From JBBSNV01 sp964458605 (GTDB lineage Bacteria > Pseudomonadota > Alphaproteobacteria > Reyranellales > JAQSWP01): a stretch of 64,000 nucleotides of DNA. The position numbers and the translations under genes are program-made. Of the stretch, positions 36,948 to 45,671 are shown one piece after another. Location of the stretch: positions 186,001 through 250,000 of the forward strand of contig CAYWLS010000001.1 of the NCBI GenBank assembly GCA_964458605.1. Reading direction: 5' to 3'. The stretch's first letter is position 1. Every line of letters starts with the position of its first letter. A model generated the notes under the pieces. It saw only the letters and a program-made list of their open reading frames with translations, searched no databases and had not been told where the DNA came from.

Positions 36948-37133
36948 GTCGGTTCCCCGAGAGGGGACGAACAGGGAACGCCGCGCGGCCGGATCTGCGG
37001 TCGCAAGCGGCGGCTGCCCCCGCAACTGTAGGCGGCGAGCGACGGTCCGGCATAGGCCACTGGGGCGCGGAGCCCCGGGAAGGCAGGACCAGAGCGACGA
37101 CCCGCCAAGCCAGGAGACCTGCCGGCGAGAGCG
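36948..37133 (+). promoter_or_regulatory. Cobalamin riboswitch (AdoCbl aptamer)
   Basis: The leader upstream of btuB contains the conserved core GCTGCCCCCGCAACTGTA (37013-37030) and the B12 box AAGCCAGGAGACCTGCCGGC (37107-37126), with the expected paired arms between them. The start is placed near TCGTCGGTTCC. B12 binding would reduce btuB operon expression. This element accounts for most of the 363-base gene-free stretch 36861-37223. Confidence 0.93.
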
Positions 37134-37183
37134 TCATCTATCCCTCGGACGGGTGGTCCGGGTGGAGCGGATAACCGTTGGCG

Positions 37184-37205
37184 GTGACGCGCTGTCGTCA
37201 CTTTT
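37184..37205 (+). terminator. Candidate riboswitch expression-platform terminator
   Basis: GTGACG / CGTCAC stem with a 6-base loop directly followed by TTTT, 18 bases before the btuB start. A second small hairpin, CGGAC / GTCCG, sits at 37146-37160 between the B12 box and this stem and could take part in an alternative fold. The stem is short for a strong terminator. Confidence 0.5.
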
Positions 37206-37223
37206 GCCAATGGGGATCCTAAG

Positions 37224-39149
37224 ATGCCTTCCGCTTCATCGCTTTCCGGGATCGCGCTGCGCGCGGCGCTTCTCGCCATCCTCGTCGCGGTGATCGCCAC
37301 GCCGCTGGCCGCGCGGGCCCAGGTCACTACCTTGCCCGAAACCGTGGTCACCGCGACGCGCGAGGACACGCCGCTCGACCACGTGGGGAATTCGGTCACG
37401 GTGGTCGATCGCGCCACCATCGAGCAGCGCCAGTATCGCAGTCTGGCCGATATCCTGCAGGACCTGCCCGGCCTGACGGTCGCCGCCTCCGGCCAATTCG
37501 GCAAGGCCAGCTCCGTATTCATCCGCGGCGCCAACGCCAACGGCACCCTGGTGCTGATCGACGGGTTGCGCGCCAACGATCCTTCCGCCTCGGGCAGCAC
37601 CTTCAATTTCTCGCATCTGCTGGCCGACATGATCGACCGGGTCGAGATCGTGCGCGGGCCGATGAGCACCTTGTACGGCGCCGACGCCTATGGCGGCGTC
37701 ATCAACATCATCACGCGCAAGGGCCGGGGCAAGCCCAGCGGCTTCGCCACGGTGGAGGGCGGCTCGTTCAGTACCTATTCCACCGCCGCCGGCTTCCAAG
37801 GCCAGGTCGGCAAGTTCAATTTCAATGTCGGCGCATCGGGCCTGACCAGCGATGGCGGCGACGTGGCGCCGCGGCGCTATCGCGCGCCGGGCGTATCGGC
37901 GGAGGACGATCCCTATCGCAACGCCACCTTCAACGCCCGGCTGGGCGCGGCGATGACCGACAATTTCGACCTGTCGTTGTTCGCCCGCTACATCGCCAGC
38001 AAGAGCCAGTACGACAACGTGCCCTACGAGGACCCCAATCTGCGCGAGACCACCAGCCAGTTCTACGGCCGCGCGGTGGGCGCGCTCTACCTGCTGGACG
38101 GGCGCTGGAAGCAGACCTTCGGCCTGGGCTATGTGCGCATCGAGCGCCACGACAACGACGATCCCGACGCGCTCAACCCGTATCCCTTTGCGCTGCGCAC
38201 CGAGAATATCGGTCGCCGCTTCAAGGCCGACTGGCAGAACGACCTGAAGGTGTCGCCGATCTACCACGTCACCTTCGGGCTGGAGGCGGAGAAGATCTGG
38301 CAGGACAACGACACCGACGGCTTCAAGGTGTCGTCCCACGTCGCCACGGTGGGTGCCTTCATGCAGCACCACCTGACCCTGTTCGACCGGCTGTTCCTGA
38401 CCGCGGCGGCGCGGCTGGACCACAACCCCGCCTTCGGCACGCACCCCACTTTCAGCCTGGGCGCCAGCTACCTGATCCCCGACACCGGCACCAGGCTCAA
38501 GGCCTCGATCGGCACCGCCTATCGCGCGCCCGACCTGTTCCAGCTCTATGGCCAGTTGCCGCCGTATTTCGCCGGCAACCCGGACCTCAAGCCGGAGAAG
38601 AGCTGGGGCTTCGATTTCGGCTTCGAGCAGGCGGCGCTGGACAAGCGGGTCAGCTTCGGCTCGACCTTTTTCTGGAACGACATCAAGGATCTGATCGACA
38701 GCGATCCCAGCTTTACCACCGTGATCAATGTCGGGCGTGCCCGCACCTACGGGCTGGAGAGTTTCGTCGCGGTGCGGCCGGCCGACTGGCTGGAATTGCG
38801 GCTGAACCACACCTGGACCCATGCCGAGAACCTGATCACCCACCAGGCGCTGCTGCGCCGGCCGCGCCACAGCCTCGATTTCGTCGCCACCGCCCGGCCG
38901 ACCGACAGGCTGACCCTGGGCCTGACGGTGAACTGGAAGGGCCAGCAGCACGATACCGACCCGGCGCTGTTCACCCCCACCGCCAACCAGAGCTACACGC
39001 TGGTGGCCGCCACGGCGTCCTACAAGGTGACGGACGGGGTTGAGGTCTATGGCCGCGTCGAAAACCTGTTCGATGTGCGCTATGAAGACCCGCTGGGCTT
39101 CGCCCATCCCGGCCTGGCCGGCTATGCAGGATTGCGCGTGCGCTATTGA
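37224..39149 (+). CDS. btuB: TonB-dependent vitamin B12 receptor
   Basis: The 641-aa outer-membrane receptor has a signal peptide (cleavage near LAARAQ, about residue 34) and a TonB box region (TLPETVVTATRED). The plug domain contains LQDLPGLTV, FIRGANANGTLVLIDGLR and VEIVRGPMSTLYGADAYGGVINIITRKG. A 22-strand-type barrel ends in FAHPGLAGYAGLRVRY. The riboswitch upstream and the BtuFCD genes downstream support cobalamin as substrate. Start: ATG 37224. Confidence 0.93.
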   Translation: MPSASSLSGIALRAALLAILVAVIATPLAARAQVTTLPETVVTATREDTPLDHVGNSVTVVDRATIEQRQYRSLADILQDLPGLTVAASGQFGKASSVFIRGANANGTLVLIDGLRANDPSASGSTFNFSHLLADMIDRVEIVRGPMSTLYGADAYGGVINIITRKGRGKPSGFATVEGGSFSTYSTAAGFQGQVGKFNFNVGASGLTSDGGDVAPRRYRAPGVSAEDDPYRNATFNARLGAAMTDNFDLSLFARYIASKSQYDNVPYEDPNLRETTSQFYGRAVGALYLLDGRWKQTFGLGYVRIERHDNDDPDALNPYPFALRTENIGRRFKADWQNDLKVSPIYHVTFGLEAEKIWQDNDTDGFKVSSHVATVGAFMQHHLTLFDRLFLTAAARLDHNPAFGTHPTFSLGASYLIPDTGTRLKASIGTAYRAPDLFQLYGQLPPYFAGNPDLKPEKSWGFDFGFEQAALDKRVSFGSTFFWNDIKDLIDSDPSFTTVINVGRARTYGLESFVAVRPADWLELRLNHTWTHAENLITHQALLRRPRHSLDFVATARPTDRLTLGLTVNWKGQQHDTDPALFTPTANQSYTLVAATASYKVTDGVEVYGRVENLFDVRYEDPLGFAHPGLAGYAGLRVRY

Positions 39150-40006
39150 GATGGCGAGCGATATCGACGTATGCAGCGGCGCTGCTGGCCATCCTGGCCG
39201 GGGCATTGCCGGCCCTGGCCGGCGTGCCTCGGCGTCCGCCGCAACACGTCGTATCGCTCAATCTCTGTAGCGACGAATTGCTGCTGCAACTGGCCGACCG
39301 CGACACCATCGCGTCGGTCAGTTTCCTCGCCACCGACCCCAGCCTATCCAGCGTCGCCGATCGGGCGGCCGGCCTGCCGGCCAATCGCGGCCGGCTGGAG
39401 GAGATCGTGGCGCTGCACCCTGACCTGGTGCTGGCGCATCGCTATGCCGGGCGCAGCACCACCGAGGCGCTGCGCCGGCTGGGCTATCGCGTGGTGGAGA
39501 TCGATTCGCCGCAGGACCTGGCGGCGGTGCGGCAACAGATCCTCGACGTGGCCGATGCGCTGGATGTGCCCGATCGCGGCCGGGTCATGGTGGCGTCGTT
39601 CGATGCGCGGCTGGCGGCGCTGCCGCCGGTGGTCGAACCCAGACCGACGGCGGCGATCTACCAGCCCAACGGCTACGCTTTCGGCCGCGACTCGCTGGCC
39701 GATCGGATCCTGGCGCTGGCCGGCTTCGCCAATCTGGCGGCAGAGGATGGCGTGCGCGGCTATGCCCGGCTGTCGCTGGAGCAGCTTGTCGTCCATCCGC
39801 CCGACCGGCTGGTGCTGGAAGGCGACGATTTCGACCGCCGCTCGATGGCGCAGCAATTCCTCTCCCATCCCGCGCTCAGGGACCGGTTTCCGCCGCAGGC
39901 GCGCATCGAAGTGCCGCGCCGGCTGTGGCTGTGCGCCGGCCTCAACGTGGCGACAGCGGCCGAGCTGTTGGCGCGGGCGCGAATCGCGCAGCAGGCCACG
40001 CCATGA
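39146..40006 (+). CDS. btuF: Cobalamin ABC transporter substrate-binding protein (BtuF-like)
   Basis: The 286-aa periplasmic protein has a signal peptide (cleavage near ALPALA, residue 25). Its fold pattern is that of BtuF/FhuD-type binders: VVSLNLCSDELLLQLADRD, LEEIVALHPDLVLAH, LRRLGYRVVEID, and a long linker helix. The likely start is TTG 39146, which overlaps the btuB stop as TTGA; the signal peptide begins at once, and the ATG at 39151 is out of frame. Cobalamin specificity is inferred from the operon. Confidence 0.88.
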   Translation: MRWRAISTYAAALLAILAGALPALAGVPRRPPQHVVSLNLCSDELLLQLADRDTIASVSFLATDPSLSSVADRAAGLPANRGRLEEIVALHPDLVLAHRYAGRSTTEALRRLGYRVVEIDSPQDLAAVRQQILDVADALDVPDRGRVMVASFDARLAALPPVVEPRPTAAIYQPNGYAFGRDSLADRILALAGFANLAAEDGVRGYARLSLEQLVVHPPDRLVLEGDDFDRRSMAQQFLSHPALRDRFPPQARIEVPRRLWLCAGLNVATAAELLARARIAQQATP

Positions 40007-41016
40007 GCGATGTCGCACAGCCGACGATCCGGCGATCCTTCGCCCCGGTCTGGCTGGCGCTGGCCGGCTTGTGCCTGGCGCTGTTCGCGCTGTCGCTGGC
40101 GGTTGGACCGGCCGGCCTGTCGCTCGAGCTGTTCCCGGCGGCCTGGCGCGGCGATGCCACGGCGCGGCTGGTCCTGATCGAGCTGCGCCTGCCGCGCGCT
40201 TTGCTGGGGCTGATGGTCGGCGCCAGCCTGGGCCTGGCCGGCGCCGCTTTGCAGGGCCTGTTCCGCAACCCGCTGGCCGAGCCCGGCGTGATCGGCGTGT
40301 CCGGCTGCGCCGCGCTGGGCGCGGTGCTGGCCTTCTATAGCGGCCTGTCGCTTGCGGTGCCGCTGGCTTTGCCGCTGGGCGGCATCGCCGGCGCGCTGGC
40401 GGCGATCGGCTTGCTGCAGGCGCTGGCGCTGCGCGATCCGCGCCTGGCCACGGTGCTGCTGGCCGGCGTGGCGCTGGCGGCGCTGGCGGGCGCGCTGACG
40501 GCGCTGGCGCTCAACCTGTCGCCCAACCCTTACGCGGTGGTGGAGATCGTGTTCTGGCTGATGGGCTCGCTGGCCGATCGCAGCCTGCAGCATGTCGCGC
40601 TGGCGCTGCCCTTCATGCTGGCGGGCTGGGCGCTGATGCTGAGCGGCGGCCGATCGCTGGAGGCGCTGACCCTGGGCGAGGACACCGCCGAAAGCCTGGG
40701 CGTAGGATTGAAGGGCCTGCGCTGGCGCGTGGTGGTGGGTGCGGCGCTGGCGGTGGGCGCCGGGGTGGCGGTGAGCGGCGCCATCGGCTTCGTGGGATTG
40801 ATCGTGCCGCATCTGCTGCGGCCGTTCTTCGCCTATCGCCCGGCGCCGCTGCTGGCGGCGTCGTGGCTGGGCGGCGCGGCGCTCACCCTGGCGGCCGATA
40901 TCGCCGTGCGCCTGCTGGGCGGCGACACCGAACTGCGGCTGGGCGTGGCCACGGCGCTGATCGGCGCGCCGTTTTTCTTCTGGCTGGCGTTGCGCGGACC
41001 GCGAGGGTCGACGTGA
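40003..41016 (+). CDS. btuC: Cobalamin ABC transporter permease (FecCD/BtuC family)
   Basis: The 337-aa protein has about nine or ten hydrophobic helices. The family motifs are LRLPRALLGLMVGASLGLAGAALQGLFRNPLAEPGVIGVSGCAALGAV (residues ~62-110) and AVSGAIGFVGLIVPHLLRP (residues ~248-266). ATG 40003 overlaps the btuF stop (ATGA). It forms the transmembrane channel with the ATPase encoded next. Confidence 0.92.
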   Translation: MSDVAQPTIRRSFAPVWLALAGLCLALFALSLAVGPAGLSLELFPAAWRGDATARLVLIELRLPRALLGLMVGASLGLAGAALQGLFRNPLAEPGVIGVSGCAALGAVLAFYSGLSLAVPLALPLGGIAGALAAIGLLQALALRDPRLATVLLAGVALAALAGALTALALNLSPNPYAVVEIVFWLMGSLADRSLQHVALALPFMLAGWALMLSGGRSLEALTLGEDTAESLGVGLKGLRWRVVVGAALAVGAGVAVSGAIGFVGLIVPHLLRPFFAYRPAPLLAASWLGGAALTLAADIAVRLLGGDTELRLGVATALIGAPFFFWLALRGPRGST

Positions 41017-41801
41017 ACGAGGAACTTCCTTCCCTTGAGGTCGACAGGGTTGTTCTGTCGCGTGGCGGCCGCACGGTACTGCGTGACGTCTCGTTGGTCG
41101 CAGCGCCGGGCCAGATTCTGGGCGTTCTCGGGCGCAATGGTGCAGGCAAGACGACCTTACTGCGCGCGCTGGCCGGATTGCAGGTGCCCGATCAAGGAGA
41201 GATCCGACTCGGCCGCCGGAATTTGACGGCGCTCGACCGGCGCGAGCGGGCGCGCCTCGTCACCTATGTCGAGCAAATGGGTGCCGGGGCCTGGCCGATT
41301 GCAGCGCGCGACCTGGTAGCGCTCGGGCGGCTCCCGCATCGACCCTGGCCGGCGCAGCTGAACCGGCAGGATGAGGTCTCGATCGAACGGGCGCTGCTCG
41401 CCTGCGACGCGCTGCAATTCGCCGATCGGCCGATCGATACGCTGTCGAGTGGCGAGCGCTCCCGCGTGCTGCTGGCTCGTGCGTTGGCCGGGGAACCATC
41501 AGTCTTGTTGGCAGACGAACCGGTGGCGACGGTCGATCCCGCCCACCAGCTTGGCCTCATGCGGATGTTGCGCCAGGCGGCAGCGCTGGGCATGGTAATC
41601 GTCGTGGTGTTGCACGATCTTCCGTTGGCAGCGCGCTTTTGCGACCGTCTGGCATTGCTGTCCGACGGTGTGTTGCTGGCCAGAGGCACACCGCAGGAGG
41701 TCCTGGTGGCTCGCCACTTGGCATCGGGGTTCGGCATCGAGGCGCTGTCGGGGCACCACGACGGAGAGAGTTTCGTGCTGCCGTGGCGGGAACTTCCTTG
41801 A
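41013..41801 (+). CDS. btuD: Cobalamin ABC transporter ATPase (BtuD-like)
   Basis: The 262-aa ATP-binding subunit has Walker A GRNGAGKTTLLRAL, signature LSSGERSRVLLARAL, Walker B VLLADEPVA and switch His VLHDLPLA. The start is GTG 41013, overlapping the btuC stop (GTGA). From here to 43225 the codon usage looks a little less GC-biased than in btuC, for example more TTG and GTT codons. Confidence 0.9.
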   Translation: MNEELPSLEVDRVVLSRGGRTVLRDVSLVAAPGQILGVLGRNGAGKTTLLRALAGLQVPDQGEIRLGRRNLTALDRRERARLVTYVEQMGAGAWPIAARDLVALGRLPHRPWPAQLNRQDEVSIERALLACDALQFADRPIDTLSSGERSRVLLARALAGEPSVLLADEPVATVDPAHQLGLMRMLRQAAALGMVIVVVLHDLPLAARFCDRLALLSDGVLLARGTPQEVLVARHLASGFGIEALSGHHDGESFVLPWRELP

Positions 41802-43225
41802 GCGCCAAGTTGCACCCGCTCAGCGTGACGGTGTCTCGCTCGCGCTGGCGCTATTTTTCGATTGCCCTTTCGGCGGCGCTGCACACTGTCCTTCTCGCTT
41901 CACTGATCGGTTTGTGGACTCGGTTGGGCGGCAACCAGTTCAACACCATGGATATCGACCTGGTGATGATCACCGACGGGTCGGACTCCTATGCTAAGTC
42001 GCCGACGCCGGACAATCGCAGCAACGATACAACGCCGACCGCAAGCGCTGCCGCTGGGACGCCTGCGCAGCAGGCGGCGGCGCCGGCGTTGCCGGCCGCG
42101 CCGGTGCAGATCGCCCCGCCTGCAGCGACGGCCGCACCGGTTACGCCGACGCAAGCTTTGCCACCGCCTTCGCCCGTGCCGCCGGCGCAGGGCGCGACGG
42201 CTGCGGTGATTGTCCTGCCGCCGCCGTCGCCCATCATCGAGCCCGTCAAGCCGCTGCCTCAACCGGCGCGGGCCGAGCCGCCGGCGCCCACGCCGGTGCC
42301 AGCGCCGCCCAAGCCCGTTCCCCCGGTGGCGAAGCAGCTTCCTGCAAAAGCCCCGGTTCAGGCAGGGCCGCCGGCCGGCGGCATCGACAATCAAGCGCCC
42401 GCCCCGTCCTCGACCGCCAATGGCCAGCCGACGCCAGCGCCCGTCGGCGGCGCTGGCAGCAATCGGGGCGGCGCCAGCGCCGGCGAGGTGGCCTTGCTAT
42501 CGTCACCCGCCCCGGCATATCCATCCGATGCGCGCGAACGCGGACAGGAAGGTCGCGTGCTTGTGCGCACCAAGGTGCTGCCCGATGGCGTGCCACAGAA
42601 CGTCACGGTCGAGACCAGCAGCGGGGTCTCCAGCCTCGATGCCGCCGCAGTCGATGCCGTACGCAATTGGCGTTTCCGCAACACGACCGGCGGGCCGATC
42701 GACGTCACGGTGCCGGTGCGGTTTACGCTCTCGGAGGCACCGATCAGTACGGTGGCGAGCACCCCGGTTGTTCCGCCAAGTCCTGCGCCATCGCCTCTTG
42801 TGCGTCCGCTCGCGCCATCGCCGCCGTCGGGCGCTCCATCGCCTGTCGCGCCGGCTGCGACTCCGGGCACGCCTTCAAGCGGCACGAGCGGCGAGGGTTC
42901 ATCTTCTAGCATCGGCTCGACTGGCCGCACCGGCGCGGGAACCGGCGGTTCGGCTGGTTCCGGTCAGGTTGCTGTGCTCGATGCGCCGGCGCCGAACTAT
43001 CCACCCGAGTCGCGCAGCCGCGGCGAGGAGGGGCGGGTCATCGTGTCGGCGCAAATCGGCACCGATGGACAGCCTCGCAATGTCGCAGTGTTCACCAGCA
43101 GCGGGTCGGCCCAACTGGATCAGGCGGCGGTCGAGGCGGTGCGCAAGTGGCGTTTCAGCAATCGCTCGGGCCATGCCGTCGACATGACGGTGCCGATCCG
43201 CTTTGTGCTGCGGCCGGAAAACTGA
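41798..43225 (+). CDS. TonB-family energy transducer with two tandem TonB C-terminal domains
   Basis: It is about 475 aa. The N-terminal membrane anchor (about 20-42) is followed by a Pro/Ala-rich periplasmic linker (about 60-225). A first TonB domain (about 229-312) contains SSPAPAYPSDARERGQEGRV and VRNWRFRNTTGGP. A second Pro/Ser/Gly-rich linker follows, then a second TonB domain (about 389-475) with DAPAPNYPPESRSRGEEGRV and VRKWRFSNRSGH. TTG 41798 overlaps the btuD stop (TTGA). Standard TonB has one such domain. Its place after btuBFCD suggests that it energises BtuB; no exbBD genes are adjacent. Confidence 0.88.
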   Translation: MSAKLHPLSVTVSRSRWRYFSIALSAALHTVLLASLIGLWTRLGGNQFNTMDIDLVMITDGSDSYAKSPTPDNRSNDTTPTASAAAGTPAQQAAAPALPAAPVQIAPPAATAAPVTPTQALPPPSPVPPAQGATAAVIVLPPPSPIIEPVKPLPQPARAEPPAPTPVPAPPKPVPPVAKQLPAKAPVQAGPPAGGIDNQAPAPSSTANGQPTPAPVGGAGSNRGGASAGEVALLSSPAPAYPSDARERGQEGRVLVRTKVLPDGVPQNVTVETSSGVSSLDAAAVDAVRNWRFRNTTGGPIDVTVPVRFTLSEAPISTVASTPVVPPSPAPSPLVRPLAPSPPSGAPSPVAPAATPGTPSSGTSGEGSSSSIGSTGRTGAGTGGSAGSGQVAVLDAPAPNYPPESRSRGEEGRVIVSAQIGTDGQPRNVAVFTSSGSAQLDQAAVEAVRKWRFSNRSGHAVDMTVPIRFVLRPEN

Positions 43226-43228
43226 TCT

Positions 43229-44632
43229 TCAGACTACCGACAGCGAAGGGCCGGCCGGGCTGACCAACAGTTCGCGGACGATGTGCAGGCCCTTCTCAAG
43301 AATGGCGCGGTTGGCGGGCGCGCCCAGGCAGATGCGCACGCTTTCCGGCGCCGGCAGCGGATCGACGGCGAAACTGTCGGAGCCGGAGATTGCCACGCCG
43401 CGGCGCGCCGCCTCGGCGACGAAATCGCGCGCGCGCCAGTCGCGCGGCAGCGGCAGCCAGACCAGGAACGAGCCGTCGCACATGCGCGCCTCCGGCGTCG
43501 CCAGGATGCGCCGTGCCATGTCCTGGCGCTCGCCCGAAGCCTGGCGCAGTTCCTCGATGATGCGCTCGACCGTGCCGTCGCTCATCCACAGCCGCGCGAT
43601 CTCCGCCATCAGCGGTGGCGCCATCCACAAGGTGGCGCGCACCGGCAGGGCGAGCCGCTCCGCCAGCCGCGACGGGGCGCCGACATAGCCGATGCGCAAA
43701 CCGGGCGCCATGGTCTTCGACGCCGAGGTGATGTAGACCGCGATGTCGGGCGCCAGCGACGAGATCGGCGGCAGCGACTTCTCCGGCAGGAAGCCGTAGA
43801 CGTCGTCCTCGACGATGGTGATGCCGTTGGCGCGCGCCACCTCGACGATCTCGCGCCGCCGCGCCTCGGGCATGATGGTGGCGGTCGGGTTCTGCACCGT
43901 CGGCTGGCAGTACAGCACGCGCGCGTGGGTGCTGCGGCAGGTGGCCGCCAGCGCCGAGGGGATCAGCCCGTGCTGGTCCATCGCCACGCCGTGCAGGCGA
44001 ATCTGCTGGTGGTTGGCCAATGCCTTCATGCCGGCATAGGTGAGCTGTTCGCACAGCACCACGTCGCCGGGACGACACAAGGTGCTGAACACCGTCATCA
44101 TGGCGTGCTGGCCGCCGCCGGTGATGATCACCTGGTCGGGATCGAAGCTCAGCCCGTTGCGGTTCAGCCATTCGGCCGCGGCGCTGCGATGCTCGGCCAT
44201 GCCGCGATGCGGGTGGTAATTCAGGTAGCGTTGCAGGTCGTTGCGCCGCGACAGGGCGGCCAGGGTGCGCGCCATCGACTGGTCGCGCTGTTCGCCCAGC
44301 GCGAAGTTGATGGTCAGGTCGATGGCGAAGTTGATCGGCGCATCGGCCGGCTGCGTGTCCGGCTGGATCGAGGGCGTGGGATCGGGCGGGCCGGCCAGCA
44401 CGAAGGTGCCGCGGCCGATCTCGCCATAGACCAGCCCGCGGCGCTCCGCCTCGGCATAGCCGCGCGTCACCGTGCCGACCGTCACGCCCAGCCGATAGGC
44501 CAGTTCGCGATGGGTCGGCAGTCGGGTGCGGGGCCGCAGCTTGCCGCTGGCGATGTCATCGGCCAGCGCGTCGGCGATCGCGACATAGATCGGACCGCGT
44601 CCATTGCTCAACTCTGGTACCCAAATTGTCAT
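43229..44632 (-). CDS. MocR-type regulator: GntR winged helix fused to an aminotransferase-like domain
   Basis: The 467-aa protein has an N-terminal GntR helix-turn-helix (about 10-75: LRPRTRLPTHRELAYRLGV, VTRGYAEAERRGLVYGE). The class I aminotransferase fold that follows has GGGQHAMMTVF, CQPTVQNPTAT, IVEDDVYG and the PLP-lysine motif ITSASKTMAPGLRIGYV. MocR proteins usually regulate a divergent gene; here that is the DUF1127 gene at 44717. ATG 44632 lies inside a perfect dyad (see 44626). It is convergent with the TonB-family gene, with 3 bases between the stops. Confidence 0.9.
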   Translation of the reverse strand: MTIWVPELSNGRGPIYVAIADALADDIASGKLRPRTRLPTHRELAYRLGVTVGTVTRGYAEAERRGLVYGEIGRGTFVLAGPPDPTPSIQPDTQPADAPINFAIDLTINFALGEQRDQSMARTLAALSRRNDLQRYLNYHPHRGMAEHRSAAAEWLNRNGLSFDPDQVIITGGGQHAMMTVFSTLCRPGDVVLCEQLTYAGMKALANHQQIRLHGVAMDQHGLIPSALAATCRSTHARVLYCQPTVQNPTATIMPEARRREIVEVARANGITIVEDDVYGFLPEKSLPPISSLAPDIAVYITSASKTMAPGLRIGYVGAPSRLAERLALPVRATLWMAPPLMAEIARLWMSDGTVERIIEELRQASGERQDMARRILATPEARMCDGSFLVWLPLPRDWRARDFVAEAARRGVAISGSDSFAVDPLPAPESVRICLGAPANRAILEKGLHIVRELLVSPAGPSLSVV

Positions 44633-44640
44633 GGTGACAA
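44626..44640. promoter_or_regulatory. Perfect dyad over the MocR start codon
   Basis: TTGTCA-TGG-TGACAA covers the start codon of the regulator. A related pair TTTGAC/GTCAAA surrounds GACAATGTC between 44648 and 44668. These TTGTC/GACAA units are candidate operators for autoregulation and for control of the divergent promoter. Confidence 0.5.
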
Positions 44641-44648
44641 TAATAGAT

Positions 44649-44676
44649 TTGACCGGGACAATGTCAAATATATAGT
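44649..44676 (+). promoter_or_regulatory. Putative promoter for the DUF1127 gene
   Basis: TTGACC and TATAGT are separated by 16 bases, about 40 bases before the DUF1127 ATG. The GACAA/TTGTC repeat units lie within the spacer, so a bound MocR protein would touch RNA polymerase. Confidence 0.55.
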
Positions 44677-44716
44677 CCGGTATTGCGGCGATTGTGCCGC
44701 TATAAGGGGAAAGGTG

Positions 44717-44983
44717 ATGAGTACAATCGATACATTGCCGAAGTCGGCAAGTCAAACGCATCCGCTGGATCTGAGCGCCAAACAGATTGGCGTCGCCATG
44801 CTGCGTTTGGTCGGTCGTGCTCTGCGCCGTGTCTGCCAAGCCGTCTATGCGTGGCAGGAGATGCAAAGCCAGAAGCGTGCCCTGCGCAGTCTCGACGCGC
44901 GCATGCTGGCCGATCTCGGTCTGAACGAGGGCGATGTCGAGCGGGCCTTCGGTCCGCCGATCTGGCATCGCCAGGATCGGTGA
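44717..44983 (+). CDS. DUF1127 (YjiS-like) domain protein, 88 aa
   Basis: The C-terminal half shows the DUF1127 pattern: an aromatic/charged helix followed by RALRSLDARMLADLGLNEGDVERAFG, with the typical LxDLGLxxxDI-like core. Short family members have been linked to RNA binding and phosphate or carbon metabolism in alphaproteobacteria. The N-terminal 45 residues are variable. Start: ATG 44717 behind AAGGGGAAAGG. It is divergent from the MocR gene and 13 bases from the following GNAT gene. Confidence 0.8.
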   Translation: MSTIDTLPKSASQTHPLDLSAKQIGVAMLRLVGRALRRVCQAVYAWQEMQSQKRALRSLDARMLADLGLNEGDVERAFGPPIWHRQDR

Positions 44984-44996
44984 GCGGGAGCCGCCG

Positions 44997-45623
44997 ATGG
45001 ACCTTACGCCAACCGTTCTGGAAGGCGACATCGTGAGACTGGAACCGCTGTCGCCGGCGCATGTCGATGCGCTGGTGGCGGCGGGCGCCGATCCCGCCGT
45101 GTTCCGCTGGACCCAGTTGCCCGGCATGCACTGGACCTTCGAGCAGGGCTGCCTCGCGGCACCTACCCGCGAAATGATGGCGGGCTATGTCGAGCAGGCG
45201 CAAGCCTGGCAGAAGGCCGGCACGGCGCTGCCCTTTGCCACCGTGGCTCGGTCGCTGGGCCGCGCCGTCGGCGCCACGCGCTTCGCCAATATCGACGTCG
45301 CCAACAAGCGTGCCGAGATCGGCTGGACCTGGCTGGGCAGCGCCTGGCAGCGGAGCGGCGCCAACACCGAGGCCAAATACCTGATGCTGCGCCACGCTTT
45401 CGAACGCATGGGCTGCATCCGCGTCGAGTTCAAGACCGACCGGCGCAACGAGAAGTCGCGCGCCGCCCTGCTGCGTATCGGCGCGGTGCAGGAAGGCATC
45501 CTGCGCCAGCACATGATCCTGCCCGACGGCAGCTATCGCGACAGTGTGTATTTCAGCGTGCTGGACGGCGAATGGCCGCGTGTCAAGGGCGAACTCGAAG
45601 CCAGGCTGAAACGAAAACAATGA
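44997..45623 (+). CDS. GNAT-family N-acetyltransferase (RimJ/RimL-like)
   Basis: The 208-aa protein begins TPTVLEGDIVRLEPLSPAHVDAL, as RimJ/RimL-type acetyltransferases do. The acetyl-CoA-binding core lies around AEIGWTWLGSAWQRSGANTEAKYLMLRHAFE, with FKTDRRNEKSRAALLRIG following. The substrate is unknown. It is probably transcribed with the DUF1127 gene. Start: ATG 44997. Confidence 0.82.
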   Translation: MDLTPTVLEGDIVRLEPLSPAHVDALVAAGADPAVFRWTQLPGMHWTFEQGCLAAPTREMMAGYVEQAQAWQKAGTALPFATVARSLGRAVGATRFANIDVANKRAEIGWTWLGSAWQRSGANTEAKYLMLRHAFERMGCIRVEFKTDRRNEKSRAALLRIGAVQEGILRQHMILPDGSYRDSVYFSVLDGEWPRVKGELEARLKRKQ

Positions 45624-45671
45624 AGCCTGTCGTGAACTAAAGGGGAGCAAAGCGTTTTCCGGGGACCGACC

